Assembly (NCBI GenBank): GCA_963971535.1
Contig: OZ020589.1
Span: 57,252,342-57,316,341, forward strand
DNA length: 64,000 bases
Direction: 5' to 3'
Source: Notolepis coatsorum
Taxonomy: Eukaryota; Chordata; Actinopteri; Aulopiformes; Paralepididae
Part shown: in pieces, positions 44,080 to 55,187 of the stretch
Position numbering within the stretch: the stretch's first letter is position 1
Layout of the letters: each line of letters starts with the position of its first letter
Translations under genes and position numbers: made by a program
Notes under the pieces: generated by a model
Databases searched by the model: none
The model's input: only the letters and a program-made list of their open reading frames with translations
What the model was told of the DNA's origin: nothing

Positions 44080-45197
44080 ATGACAAATTCACAGACAACA
44101 CTCGAGAGATGTGCGCAGACTTCGATCTCAAGGCAGTCTACAAAACGAATTCAGCAACACCTTCCATCGTTAGGATTCTGCGTTACAAAGAGCACAATTG
44201 AGTGGCATTACAAAATGAAAGAACCACGAGCTCGGGCTCCACGTAAATTGTCTGAGTAAGTATTTGTTCTATCGATATTACAGTAGCACATACTGTACAG
44301 TAGTGAAATAATATGTTGCCGTTTCACAATAATTATGCTCATTCTGTGCTGACAGATAGCTACTGTAGGTTCATTAATTCAGTTAATTAATTTCCTCTTT
44401 TTTTCTCTTTCTCTAGCAATGTCATGGTTGCTATTGACGAGATGACCAAGGCCCACGACTGCATGGTTGCAAGGCAAGTCCAGAGACAGCTGGATGACGT
44501 GTTTGGTGTCCGTGTCGGCCTGACTGCGATACGCCAAGCGTGTAGACGTCTTGGCTGGAAATATGGCCAGACAAAATTCTGGCCAATGATCAGGGGGAAA
44601 AATAAATAATTAAGACTTGCACAAGCCCACCTATGGCGTGACACATGTGAACGTGGCATGACATGATCTTCATAGATGAAAGCACTGTCGCACTGGAACA
44701 CTTTGCAAGACAGTGTTTCTCAAAAAAAGGCCACTGTATGGTTAAACCAGCCCCAAAACACCCATTGAAACTGCATGTTTGGGGAGCGATTTCCAGAATG
44801 GGTGCAGGCCCTTTGGTAATTTTCGATGAGATAATGGACAGAGTGTTTTTTGAGGAATCGATCGTCAAATCAGCCATTTGGGAAACGACATCGATTCTTC
44901 CAAGACAACGATCCAAAACACACTGCTGCAAGACTTTGCATTGAAGCAGAGGGGATTAATTGGGTCAAAACGCCCGCTGAATCTCCAGATCTGAACGCCA
45001 TTGAAATAGTTTGGCACATGCTGAAAGATTACATTCAGAGAGAAGCGAAACCTCTCACCAAAGATCCTTTGGTAGCTGCCATCAACTTTTTCTGGGCCAA
45101 TAAACTGACCATAGAAACATGCAACAACCTCATAACTGGTTTGGTAAAGGTTTTGCCATTAATTATAGAAAATAATGGAGGTCAAAACAGAAAATAG
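44080..45197 (+). pseudogene. Tc1/mariner transposase, multiply frameshifted
   Basis: Pieces in three frames. At 44400-44609 lies an HTH-type DNA-binding region (GVRVGLTAIRQACRRLGW). At 44663-44860 is the first catalytic aspartate in MIFIDESTV plus the LHVWGAISRMG block. At 44850-45197 the second aspartate lies in [11 protein letters not shown] and the glutamate in [14 protein letters not shown], ending in NNGGQNRK. By eye the Asp-to-Glu spacing is two residues short of the usual 34. A 5' piece (44080-44255) ends in GAGTAAGTAT and the next starts after TTCTCTAG, so the gene probably had an intron of about 160 bp. Terminal repeats were not resolved. Confidence 0.8.
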
Positions 45198-45199
45198 AA

Positions 45200-45588
45200 A
45201 AAAACGACTGAAAACCCCGCGGTCAGAAGTGCGTTGTGTTTAATTATGTTTTTTTTGTTTTAATAAAGTCATGGAAACACTGTACAGTAGAGTGAAATTG
45301 CCCGAGGTCAAAAGCGGGAAATAGAAAAAACAACTGTTGCAACTATTGCGTTTTAATTGTGCATGCTTGTGCATTGCATGCTCTAATTATTATAACACAG
45401 GACTACAAGTGGTGTAATGTCTTTTATACAATTGCCGAATTCATCAAACCTTATTGCTATACAATAAACACACATTAATTGAAGCATAATGGAGATTTAT
45501 TCACAAAACCATCCGCAGAAAAAGTAGGTCAAAAAAAATTAAAAGGTTGCCTCCGTGTCTAGAAGCAGCTGGGAGGTGCAGTGTTTCA
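45200..45588. other. Tc1 3' flank; no gene recognised
   Basis: The motif GGTCAAAA..GAAAATAGAAAAAA occurs twice (about 45180 and 45307), perhaps subterminal repeats of the Tc1 element. Otherwise AT-rich and unassigned. Confidence 0.4.
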
Positions 45589-45985
45589 AAGCATGCCATC
45601 TAACAGTGAAGTTAGCGGTTGTTATTGGATTGATTGATTGATTAATTGAAAATGTTATTACAGATAGACAGTGCTACATCTATACATAGGTTGCTTCAAA
45701 GCATGCCATCTAACAGTGAAGTTAGCGGTTGTTATTGGAATGATTGATTGATTGATTGATTGAAAATGTTATTACAAATAGACAGTGCTACATCTATACA
45801 TAGGTTGCTTCAAAGCATGCCATATAACAGTGAAGTTAGCGGTTGTTATTGGAATGATTGATTGATTGATTGAAAATGTTATTACAGATAGACAGTGCTA
45901 CATCTATACATAGGTTGCTTCAAAGCATGCCATCTAACAGTGAAGTTAGCGGTTGTTATAGGAATGATTGATTGATTGATTGAAA
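45589..45985 (-). repeat. About 110-bp tandem array built from a retroelement tail
   Basis: Four units, each with TTCAAAGCATGCCATCTAAC, then AGTGAAGTTAGCGGTTGTTA, a TTGATTGATT tail and CAGATAGACAGTGCTACATC. Each unit joins a host-flank piece to an internally deleted (CAAT)n-family tail, so the array formed after the retroelement inserted. Confidence 0.85.
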
Positions 45986-46390
45986 ATTGTATTACCAGAT
46001 TGCAGAATGGGTACAATATAGTACAGCTCAATACACACAATTGTTAAGGGGATGCAGACCAGAGAAAGACTTTCGTATTGTTTACATCAGGGTCCCCCAT
46101 TTTCAATGCATCATAACATATATGACATACATGACATACAGATAGACAATACTGCTACATCTATACATTTATGACATACCAGATTTACAAATACAGTACT
46201 GTTTTTGTAGGGTGGTTATGGTTTATTTACATTGAGGTTCTGGGGTCACGTGGAGTAACAATAGTCGGCTTTCCTTTTCTCAGCATTTTCAGTGATAGAA
46301 GTGATTGGGGAATAGTTGCGGGACGCCAAGATGTACCCACAGTAGAAAGCTCGCGTGGATCCCTATATTAGTTCTTTTAATACAGCATTT
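45986..46390 (-). mobile_element. (CAAT)n-tailed retroelement 3' end, copy F
   Basis: Longer 5' part (46250-46390) matching copy C at 14405-14540. Confidence 0.65.
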
Positions 46391-47094
46391 TTTACATCAT
46401 GCGAAACAAATAACCTCTGTTCTCCTTGCAATGCGTTTTTAATTCTTTCTTATACAGTAAGAAGGGGGAAGAACACTATATTGTGTGTGTTCCTATGACT
46501 TGTATTCTGCGTTGTTATGTTGGGGTATGTTTGTGCCCTGATCAGGCGCTCCTAGTGTGAGTTGTCATGTCTAGATGTAGTCCTCTGTCATGGTGTGTAG
46601 TCCCTATTGTTTTCCCCCCAGGTGTACCCAATTACCATTACCCCAGGTGTGTGTTGTCTCGTCATTCCCTTGTGTATAAGTAGTCTGTCATTCCTTCCGT
46701 CTGGTGCTGATCCTGTCTGTATAGTTCTGTGTTTGTCTGTTTATTATTTGATGTTCATTTTTGTTACGAAACCATGGTAACTATAAATTAAATATTCTTT
46801 ATTTAGATACTTTGGCTGCCGTCTCTTTATTATGTATCATTGACCAGATAACGAGCCTTCCTGTAGTCAATGGTTACGTAATATGGGGGCTCGGCCAAAC
46901 GACTCGGAGCAAGCATTTGGTGGTGGCCGCTGGGCTTGATCCACACTGTGAGGTATGGTTGACATCAGTGTTGCAGTGGCAAATTGACAGTAGGTCAAAC
47001 GCTCCACACGTGCATGCACAGTTTTTTTTGGCACAGATTTTTTATTTTATTTTTTTTTGCCTTGAAATAGCGAAGCTGAAAGAGGTAGCAGCGT
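46391..47094. other. Fragments; no gene recognised
   Basis: 46430-46490 matches 49556-49610 inside the Harbinger element (TACAGTAAGAAGGGGGAAGAA type). 46560-46890 has LTR-like features (a GTGTATAAGTA motif, T-rich end, then TGGGGGCTCGG) but no proven ends. Confidence 0.35.
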
Positions 47095-47329
47095 ATGAAA
47101 CTTTTGTATCACAAACAGTACTGTATTTGCAAATCTGGTATATGTCATAAATGTATAGATGTAGCAGTACTGTCTATCTGTATGTCGTGTATGTCATATA
47201 TGTTATGATGAATTGAAAATGGGGGACCCTGATGTAAACAAGACGAAAGTCTTTCTCTGGTCTGCATCCCCTTAACAATTGTATGTATTTAGCTGTACTG
47301 TACCCATTCTGCAATCTGTTAATAAAGTT

Positions 47330-47368
<39 letters not shown>

Positions 47369-47370
47369 CC
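47095..47370 (+). mobile_element. (CAAT)n-tailed retroelement 3' end, copy G
   Basis: Full shared block with a tail of about nine CAAT units. Confidence 0.75.
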
Positions 47371-48099
47371 GCAGTGCAATACTCCAATTCAGCCATTGGG
47401 TGGGACGGTCATGTGACCCAAATCAGCCAATGGAAGCGAGGGTCCTAGAGTGTTGGTGCTCTCGTCCTGCAGCTGGATACTATTGCCTCACAGCGCGGCC
47501 GTCAGCGCGCGGCCCAGAGAGCGCCGCTGGCTCTGCGGCTCTGCAGCTGCATGCTTCTCCGGGAGTCCGGTTGGATAATGCCATGTAAAAAGTCGCATGC
47601 CTGACATATCGGCATGTAACTCGAGAACCGAGGCGCGGATTTTGGCGATCCAGATGGCATTCGAACGGCAACGAATAGCGCTTTATTCGGTAATTTATAT
47701 GTTCGGCGACAAATGCAGCCCCGAGCCTTCAGATGCTCGCAAAGGGCCGTGAAACTGAAACTGAAACTGAAAAACAGTGAAACCCCGGACATTTCGATGA
47801 ATTAATAAACCCCCCCCGGACGCCCCGGACAGGGCGTGAAAAGAGGACATGTCCGGGCAAAAGAGGACGTTTGGTCAGCCTACTCTACCTGTGCTTTTGT
47901 TATGTAAAAACGGTGGCCGCGGCCCGGGCCGAGCCGGTACTTAGTTACAACGAATGGGAACAGCGGATTTTTTTGTGCGTGACTGCGCGTACACGCGGGA
48001 ACATTTCCGTGCGCGATTGCGCGTACTTCAGCCTCAGTGAGCGAGGTATAACGCCGTTATACCGAGTTATACCAGCACTGCAACACTGGTTGACATTGT
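47371..48099. other. GC-rich unassigned sequence
   Basis: No recognised ORF. The CCGGACA- and GGACG-rich block at 47780-47880 resembles the end of a DNA transposon (CCCCGGACATTTC and GGACATGTCCGGGC), without a mapped partner. Confidence 0.35.
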
Positions 48100-48488
48100 C
48101 GTGTGTTGGACCCATGTTTTAGACCCCCTTGGCAAATACTTCTCCAATAGGGAGCGTTCTCAACCAGCTAGGGCAGTTGGACCATTTTATATATGGTGCC
48201 TTCCATCGCCTGGGGACACACCACATGCGGTCGGGGTATTAGAAGGACCCTGTCAGGCTCCTCCTAGGCCGGCGTGTGTATAGTGTTTACTTATATAGGG
48301 GTGCTATAGTGAGGGTTGAGAACGTTTGGGGATGTTTTTTTTTTTTTTTTTTTTACACATGACAGTGGTTGATTTGCGAATACCTCTAGGTGTGGAGGCG
48401 TTGGGCGGTCATGCCAGTGCTTGCTTATATTGCTTACATACAGTACCAGGGTTTTGTTAGTGGAGCGGTGGCCGAAGTAGGTAGGGAC

Positions 48489-50311
48489 CAGGGCCCTCAT
48501 GCATCAACGTGGACGTAGAACTTGACCTACTTCCACACGTAAGCACGGGATGTAGAACTAGCGTACGCACAGGGAAGTCGGCATTCATCACACGTGCGTA
48601 CGCAGGCTCTATGCCCTGCCGTGTTGATGAATACCACTTTGTTCTACCGTCAATGCTCGTGCATGATTATCCATATATGGTCATGAAAATGAGGAAACAC
48701 CCCCCATGGGATGTGAAATAATGGACCGACCCGAGCGGGACTCCGAGAAACTCCACGGAGAATTCACTGCTGTCGAACCAAGAAGACACTATCGCGTATT
48801 ATGATTTATGGGATAAATAAAAGGCGGACTTGTAAACGGTGATGTCAGATATCAACGGCTCCCTAAGACCATTGCTGCAATTCTGCCTGGACAGCTCAAA
48901 ATACTAATAAAGACCGTTCGTTGACCACTGTTTGGCGTTGGTTGTGTGTCATTATAACCGTGCTGTAATATGAATGCCTTTATTAGTTGTGTTCGATTGG
49001 CTATATGATTTTTAGAGGCATCTATTTTGTTGTCGGCTAATAAAGACCGCGCTGGAATATGACTGCCTTTTCCCGTGTTGTTTGATTAATACCCACGGAT
49101 TAAAGTTCTCCTCAATTCTATTCCAAATCGCGATGGATCTCCCGTCAATTTTCTACCTGCTGCATATGATTTCTAGAGGCATACTACAATCTATTTTGAT
49201 GTCAGTATTGGGTAGCCTATATAAACAATATAATACGAGAGCATATACAAGAACAATGAATCTCACTGCATGTATGATGTATCCTGCCTTTCAATACATG
49301 AACTTGAATTCCATCATGTTTGTGTGCGGGACTCAAGGCTGCTGTCACAATGGGTGGTACCGCCGTACAGTAATAATAACAGTCCACACAATATCACGAT
49401 CCATGCCATAGCCTATGTTCCATTAGGACATGATCTGTGACGACAAATGTTCTAGAATGTTTGATTAAGATATCATACTCTGACAGCATGCCTATGAGCA
49501 ACAAAAACGCGAACTTGAATCCCATCATATAGTCTGTCCACTATCTGCATGGTGTCATTGCAATGCGTTTTCTATTCTTTCTTGTACAGTAAAAAGGGGG
49601 AAGAACACTATATTCATATGACTTATTCTGCTTACAGCTTCGAAATTCCACTTGTTTCGTTTAACGTAAAGCCTTTTAAATATAATCAAAACGTTCCCGT
49701 GTTTCGGCGGTCTGTGCGCAAAATAATAACGAGTTGAGCTTTATGATTTATGATGAATTGAAAATGGGGGACCCTGATGTAAACAGGACGAAAGTTGGTC
49801 TGCATCCCCAATTAACAATTGTATGTACTGAGCTGTACTGTACTGTACCCATTCTGCAATCTGTTAATAAACTTTTCAATCAATCAATCAATCAAGCTAC
49901 GCGGAGCGCAGTCAGTCAGTAGCCTACACCCCGTATATTCCGATAGCGCTATATAAACCATGCTGCATTCATTCTGAGAGAAAGATCTATTATTCCAAAT
50001 GCTATTTATAGGGTTTTGACCATAATTACACTACTGTTGCTATCTTACAATGAACTATAATGAACTACGGTTCATACAGAACATCCAGTGTTATTATGCA
50101 CAGAAGCTCATTTCCTTGTTGTATAATATAATATAAATAATATATTCTACCACTGGGAGCTAGGTACGCCAGGTCTGACCTGTGCGTAGATGTACGCACA
50201 AAGTCAAGTTCAAGTTCAAATTGATGAATCCCACTCTTTGCTTAGAAATGATCGTACGCACGGGTTACGCACAGATCTGTGCGTAGAACACGTTGATGCA
50301 TGAGGGCCCAG
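48489..50311. mobile_element. Harbinger-like non-autonomous element (1,823 bp) in gag
   Basis: Inverted ends CAGGGCCCTCATGCATCAAC and its complement (one mismatch), flanked by GAC at 48486-48488 and 50312-50314, the 3-bp duplication size of Harbinger elements. Homologous to 15240-16520, which carries HARBI1-like coding sequence. Tandem-like GTACGCAC motifs occur near both ends. A (CAAT)n retroelement tail is inserted at 49750-49893. Rejoining its flanks keeps an open gag reading frame. Confidence 0.8.
49750..49893 (+). mobile_element. (CAAT)n-tailed retroelement 3' end, copy H
   Basis: Short copy inside the Harbinger element; absent at the equivalent position of the relative at 16130, so it inserted later. 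Confidence 0.75.
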
Positions 50312-51264
50312 GACTATACAGGCCCACACCTTGAGGATAGGTTCGATGTGACCAAATATCTACGTCTCGTGCCGCAGTTTCTAGAGAAGGATGTGGATAA
50401 ATATTTTTCCATGTTTGAAAATGTGGCCACGACACTGAGGTGGCCGGCTGAACACTGGACGTTGCTGCTCCAGAGTGCTCTTACGGGAAAAGCCCAACAT
50501 GTGTATGCGTCCCTGTGCCCGAATACCCAAGACTACGGGGCGGTCAAAGCTGCGATTCTCAGGGCGTATGAGCTGGTGCCTGAGGCGTACAGACAGCGGT
50601 TCAGGGCTCTGAGAAAGGGCAGCTCGCAGACTTATGTGGAGTTTGCGTATGAGAAAGAGCTGTTGTTTGACCGGTGGTGCGCGTCGGAGAAGGTGGACAC
50701 CCTGCTTAAGATGCGAGAGCTCGTGCTCCTTGAGGAGTTCAAATCGTATTGTTTGCCCGATAATGTTGCTATGTACATGAATGAGCATAAGGTGACTGAG
50801 TGTTTGGTGGCTGCGAGCCTGGCGGACGAGTTTGTGCTGACGCACAAGACACTCTTTGACAGGCCAAGTTACCCTGTACGCAATGTGGAGAGTAGGCCGA
50901 GGTGGGGTTTCGGCGACAAGACTGTGGGCACTGGTGGTATCAGTGGGGGCGAGGCAGTTGAGCGGGGCGCGAGGTCTGAAACACGCAAGTGTTTTAACTG
51001 TGGAAAACGAGGCCATATCAATTGTTTTGCCCTTACTCGCCCCAGTAAGCAGATTTCGTTGGTGATGGCACCCACACGCACATCGGTTGAGTATGACAAA
51101 AGGGGTGAGGTTATTAAAGCTTACCTACCGTTTACCAGCGGGGGTTTGTATCCTTGGCTAGTGATGGGGTGAGGGTTCCTGTGACCATATTAAGGGACAC
51201 GGCTGCATCCCAGTCATTTATTCGGGGGGATGTGTTGCCCTTCGACAGTAGTTCAGAGGTTAGG
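50312..51264 (+). pseudogene. Gmr1-like Gag and start of protease
   Basis: Gag contains LRLVPQFLEKDVDKYF and LREL-type SCAN-like capsid blocks, then CFNCGKRGH, a zinc knuckle shortened so that the last cysteine is two residues early. A frame change near 51160 leads to GVRVPVTILRDTAASQSF, where DTAA is the protease active-site motif (the family uses Asp-Thr/Ser-Gly/Ala). The frame then runs into the insertion at 51265. Confidence 0.75.
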
Positions 51265-51932
51265 GAGGAGGTGGGCACTCCGAACCTCTAGCCTCTAACA
51301 GGCGGCGGTGGGACTGCGAAGTCCCGAGGGCACGTTAAGAAGGAACTATAGTGCTGGGGAGAGACTGAAGGGCCCCCGTGTCTGGTGAGGTATGAATCAA
51401 CATACCACCGTGGTACCGTCTAGTCGGCGTGTGTGTCGCACACGCAAGTGTGGGGGCAACACGTGGTACGTGGATGACAGTCCACACCTAGCAGGGGGTG
51501 TTCTCTCTGTGAACAGGCAAGGCGGGTGAAAACGGTCAAAGTTTCCATACCCATAGCAAAGTGGGGTTGGGATCAGACCGTCGGTTCCTACCTGGGTGGC
51601 CAATAACCACTACGGGGTCTGGGGTCGCTATCGACTGGGTCACCTGCCGGTCGGATCGCATATGGCAGTAAGACCACGGTGGGGGCCGCCGCGTTCGGCT
51701 CAATGTACAGTCAGGCCACTATAAGCTGAAACCGAGTGAGCTAGTAAGCGAGTAGTGTTTCTGTGATCGGTGGGTTTGAAAAGAAAACACCGGGAAGCAG
51801 AAGGCTATGGTCTGTCTGTCCAGAGGGGTCTGGATGGTCAGGCCTAAGGGTGGGAAGGGACCTAGCCTAGGAGCTGCGCCCTGGTACGGGAGGTTCAAAG
51901 GGTCAAAGCGGGATGCTGGGATAACAGTTAGG
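51265..51932. other. 668-bp insertion of unknown origin in the protease
   Basis: The protease reads ...DSSSEVR up to GTTAGG at 51259-51264 and resumes with VRSFGMHV from GTTAGG at 51927-51932, so a 668-bp segment is inserted with a 6-bp direct repeat. It has no A-tail, terminal inverted repeat or recognised protein. It is moderately GC-rich, with several short complementary stretches (for example GGGACTGCGAAGTCCC at about 51310). It does not match any other part of the window. Confidence 0.6.
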
Positions 51933-53921
51933 TCTTTTGGGATGCATGTAATGAAGGTCCCACTTCACATTGTCCACCTGACATCTGAGTTGGTGTCGGG
52001 CCCGGTCCTCATTGGGGTAGAAAGTTGCTTCCCGGTTGCGGGGGTGTCACTAATCCTCAGGAACGATTTGGCAGGCGGTAGGGTCCTCGTGAAGGCAGAT
52101 GTGACTTGTGTGCCAGCACAGTCTGGTGCTGTAGACACCCGGGCAGAGGCGTATCCGAGGGTGTTCTCTTCATGTGCGGTGACGCAAGCCATGGTTGTTA
52201 GAGCTCGGGCCGAGGAAGAGGCCGATGTGGACTTGTTCGATACCATAGTAGCGGCTGGCGGCGAGGAGCCTGAGAGGGAGGGGGCGCTCCAGGGGCAGCC
52301 TGGCTCGTTGTTATTGTCTCAGCTTGCCCCTACAGTTGACCAACTTGAGTCTGATGACGCTGTTTCTTCTGTTTCAGCCGGTTCGTTGCTGAACACTACT
52401 TCCTCGGCTGAAGTTGCCAGTAGCGCGGCTGAGTTCTCTTTCGCTCGTGAGGAACTTATCGCAGAACAGGGTAGGGATTCAAGCCTGTCGGGGCTTTTTG
52501 CGTCCGCTGTGGGGGAAGGAGAGAGTAAGGGTCTTAAAAGCTGTTACGTCCTGGGAGACGGGGTGTTGCTGTGTAAATGGTCCCCTGATCCGGATGCGTC
52601 ATTGGGGAATGATTGGAATGTGGTGACGCAGGTTATGGTTCCGTTTAAGTACCGTCATGATATCCTTTGTTTGGCTCACGATCATAGGCTCGCAGGGCAT
52701 TTGGGGGTCAACAAGACATTCGATAGGGTGCTGCGTAATTTTTTTTGGCCAGGGTTAAAACGGGATGTGGCGCAGCACTGCAGGGGGTGTTCTACGTGTC
52801 AAATAGTGGGGAAAGCCAATGACGTCATTCCACAGGCGCCGCTCTATCCTATCCCGGCAGTGGGGGAACGCTTTGAGAGGGTTATTATTGATTGTGTGGG
52901 ACCGCTCCCTAGAACGAAGGCAGGTAATAGCTTTCTTTTGACCATTATGTGTGCCAACACACGTTTCCCTGAAGCGATTCCGTTGAAACGGATAACGGCT
53001 AAGACAGTGTCACAGGCCTTGGTGAGGTTCTTCTCTGTGTTCGGTTTACCTCACGTGGTCCAATCCGATCAAGGGACGAATTTCTTGTCTCGTATCTTCT
53101 CGCAGGTTTTGAAACAGCTGGATATATCACATAGCTTCTCTAGTCCATATCACCCGGAGTCACAGGGGGCGTTAGAAAGATTCCACTCCACGTTGAAGAC
53201 TATGCTTCGGGCGTTCTGTCGTGATACAGAGGATGATTGGGATGAAGGGGTTCATTTGATGTTGTTTGCCGCAAGGGAAGTGGTACAGGAATCTTTGGGT
53301 TACAGCCCTGCGGAGTTGGTGTTTGCACATTCTGTGAGGGGGCCGCTCAGGTTGTTGAGGGAGAAGTGGTTGGGGGAGAGCAAGCCGAAAAACCTGTTGG
53401 ACTATGTCTGTGGCTTTAGGGAAAAGCTGAAGAGGGCATGTGATCTGGCGAGAACAAATCTGATCGACACACAAAAACGGATGAAGGGGTGGTATGATAG
53501 GAAGGCTCGGGATAGGACGTTTGTGCCAGGGGAGAGGGTCTTGGTGTTGCTTCCGGTAACAGGGTCCAGTCTACAGGCTCAGTTTAGTGGACCGTATCGG
53601 GTTAGGGAAAAGGTAGGGGAGCTGAATTACCTTATTGAGACACCGGATCGTGGGCGGAAGACCCGCCTGTGTCATATTAATATGATTAAGCCGTTTCATA
53701 CAAGGGGTCCTGTGGCCAGTACTGTGGTGGCCGCTATGCCGGTGTCGGCTTTTGTGCTGGCCCCATCTAGTGTCGATAGGAGTAATGACAGTCTCTTTCT
53801 TTCAGACGGCGATGGTGGGCTGGAGGATGACATGATTATCCCGTCTAAAGCGGTTGTGGAGGGCCGTCTTACAAACACAGAGTCTTTGGTCACACTTGGC
53901 TGTCGTCTTGTTGGTGGATAA
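51933..53921 (+). pseudogene. Gmr1-like protease C-terminus and integrase
   Basis: Starts within the protease (VPLHIVHLTSELVSG, then VSLILRNDLAGG). A long linker follows, then the integrase zinc domain (HDILCLAHDHRLAGHLG with CRGCSTCQ), and the catalytic core with Asp in VIIDCVGPL, Asp in VVQSDQGTNFL and Glu in SQGALERFHS. The Asp-Glu spacing is 35, the retroviral norm. A C-terminal domain with LVLLPVTGSSLQAQFSGPY and LCHINMIKPF follows. The frame is open for about 660 codons, so the integrase itself looks intact. The ATG at 51807 lies in the inserted sequence. Confidence 0.85.
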
Positions 53922-54530
53922 ATCTGATAAGACGGATAGATTTTGCACTGATTTTCGTCCGGTAAATAATGTGACTAGACCAGATAGTTTCCCGTTGCCC
54001 AGGATGGAGGACTGTGTCGACAGGGTGGGGGGCGCGTCTTTTGTAACTAAGTTGGATTTGCTAAAAGGGTACTGGCAGGTGCCACTTACGAACCGGGCTA
54101 AACTTATTTCTGCATTTGTGACACCTGACAGTTTCCTGCAATACACGGTGATGCCGTTTGGGATGCGTAACGCGCCTGCGACCTTCCAGAGGTTGGTCAA
54201 TTATGTGCTGTCGGGCGTGGCTTGTTGTGCGGCCTACCTCGACGACCTCGTCATTTACTCTGACAATTGGGAGGGGCACATAGCTAGTTTGCGGGAGGTG
54301 TTTGGACGGCTTGTTGGGGCGAACTTGACACTGAACCTGGCCAAGTGCGAGTTTGACAGGGCGACCGTCACCTATCTTGGCAAGGTAGTGGGGCGGGGGA
54401 GGTCCGCCCTGTCCATTCTAAGGGGAGGCTATACTTGGTTTCCCAGAGCCAGCTACATGTCGGGATCTCCGATGCTTTCTGGGGATGACGGGGTATTATA
54501 GGGGGTTTTGTAGGAACTTTCCGGCGGTAG
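53890..54530 (+). pseudogene. Gmr1-like reverse transcriptase, truncated both ends
   Basis: Contains FCTDFRPVNNVT, FVTKLDLLKGYWQVPL (motif A aspartate), VMPFGMRNAPATFQRLVN and the catalytic YLDDLVIYS, then TYLGKVVG. The N-terminal fingers are missing because the integrase frame joins directly to this block. After about 54410 the sequence is frameshifted but still recognisable (a CFLGMTGYYRGFCRNFP block), and homology stops at about 54540. RNase H is absent. Confidence 0.88.
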
Positions 54531-54540
54531 CTGTGGTGGA

Positions 54541-55187
54541 GAATACACTTTAAATGCTTATATATATATATATGTAATATATTGGTTGTAGCTGTATTAG
54601 GATGGTGTATTGTATCCTCGTAAAATGTTGCTCTCACTAGCAATGAGAGCAAGGCAGGAAGTGCAGGAAAAGACAGGAAGCGGCCAAGGACAGGCGCCAG
54701 GGAGCTCCGATCATAATGACCCTTACACACATGTGTACACTCACATACTCACACACACATAGACACACACACATACACACACATACACACACATAGACAC
54801 ACACACACACACATAGACACATACACACACACACACATACACTTTATACACACGTGGACACACAGATACCCCGATTTAGAGCGGTTATGTAAGGGGGCCT
54901 TTAGACATTAGGCGCCAGTAAGCCACACACACAGACACATACACACACACACACACATAGACACACACACACATAGACACACACACATAGACACACATAC
55001 ACACACATAGACACACACACATAGACACACACACACATAGACACACACAGACACACATACACATACACACACAAACACAGATAGTTTAGACACACACACA
55101 CACACACAGTGACACTGTTACACACTTTCACACATTGCCATATATACACAGACACACACACATAGTATAAGTCTCACTGACCGACAG
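54541..55187. repeat. CA/GT microsatellite region
   Basis: CA-rich repeats with frequent TAGACACA and TACACACA variants at about 54730-54850 and 54920-55165. All ORFs on the minus strand are Cys/Val repeat translations. 54541-54729 is unassigned. Confidence 0.9.

Larger units (their letters stand above)
48100..54540 (+). mobile_element. Degraded Gmr1-like Gypsy retrotransposon (integrase upstream of RT)
   Basis: Coding blocks in order: Gag with a zinc knuckle, protease, integrase, reverse transcriptase. Integrase before RT is unusual for Ty3/Gypsy and is the hallmark of Gmr1-type elements described in Atlantic cod. The upstream part (48100-48488) is probably 5' UTR and gag start, split off by a Harbinger insertion. 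The element is truncated after RT at about 54540, without RNase H or a recognised 3' LTR. It carries several frameshifts and a 668-bp insertion in the protease. Confidence 0.8.

Noticed and set aside
46500..46900. Possible LTR followed by a proline-type primer site (TGGGGGCTCGG).
   Set aside because: Only the first ten bases fit, the preceding sequence does not end in CA, and no second LTR or coding region was found.
47371..47880. GC-rich stretch with CCAAT-like motifs that could be a host CpG-island promoter.
   Set aside because: No downstream exon was seen, and its end resembles a DNA-transposon terminus.
54637..55161. Cys/Val-rich minus-strand ORFs.
   Set aside because: Pure translation of a CA microsatellite.
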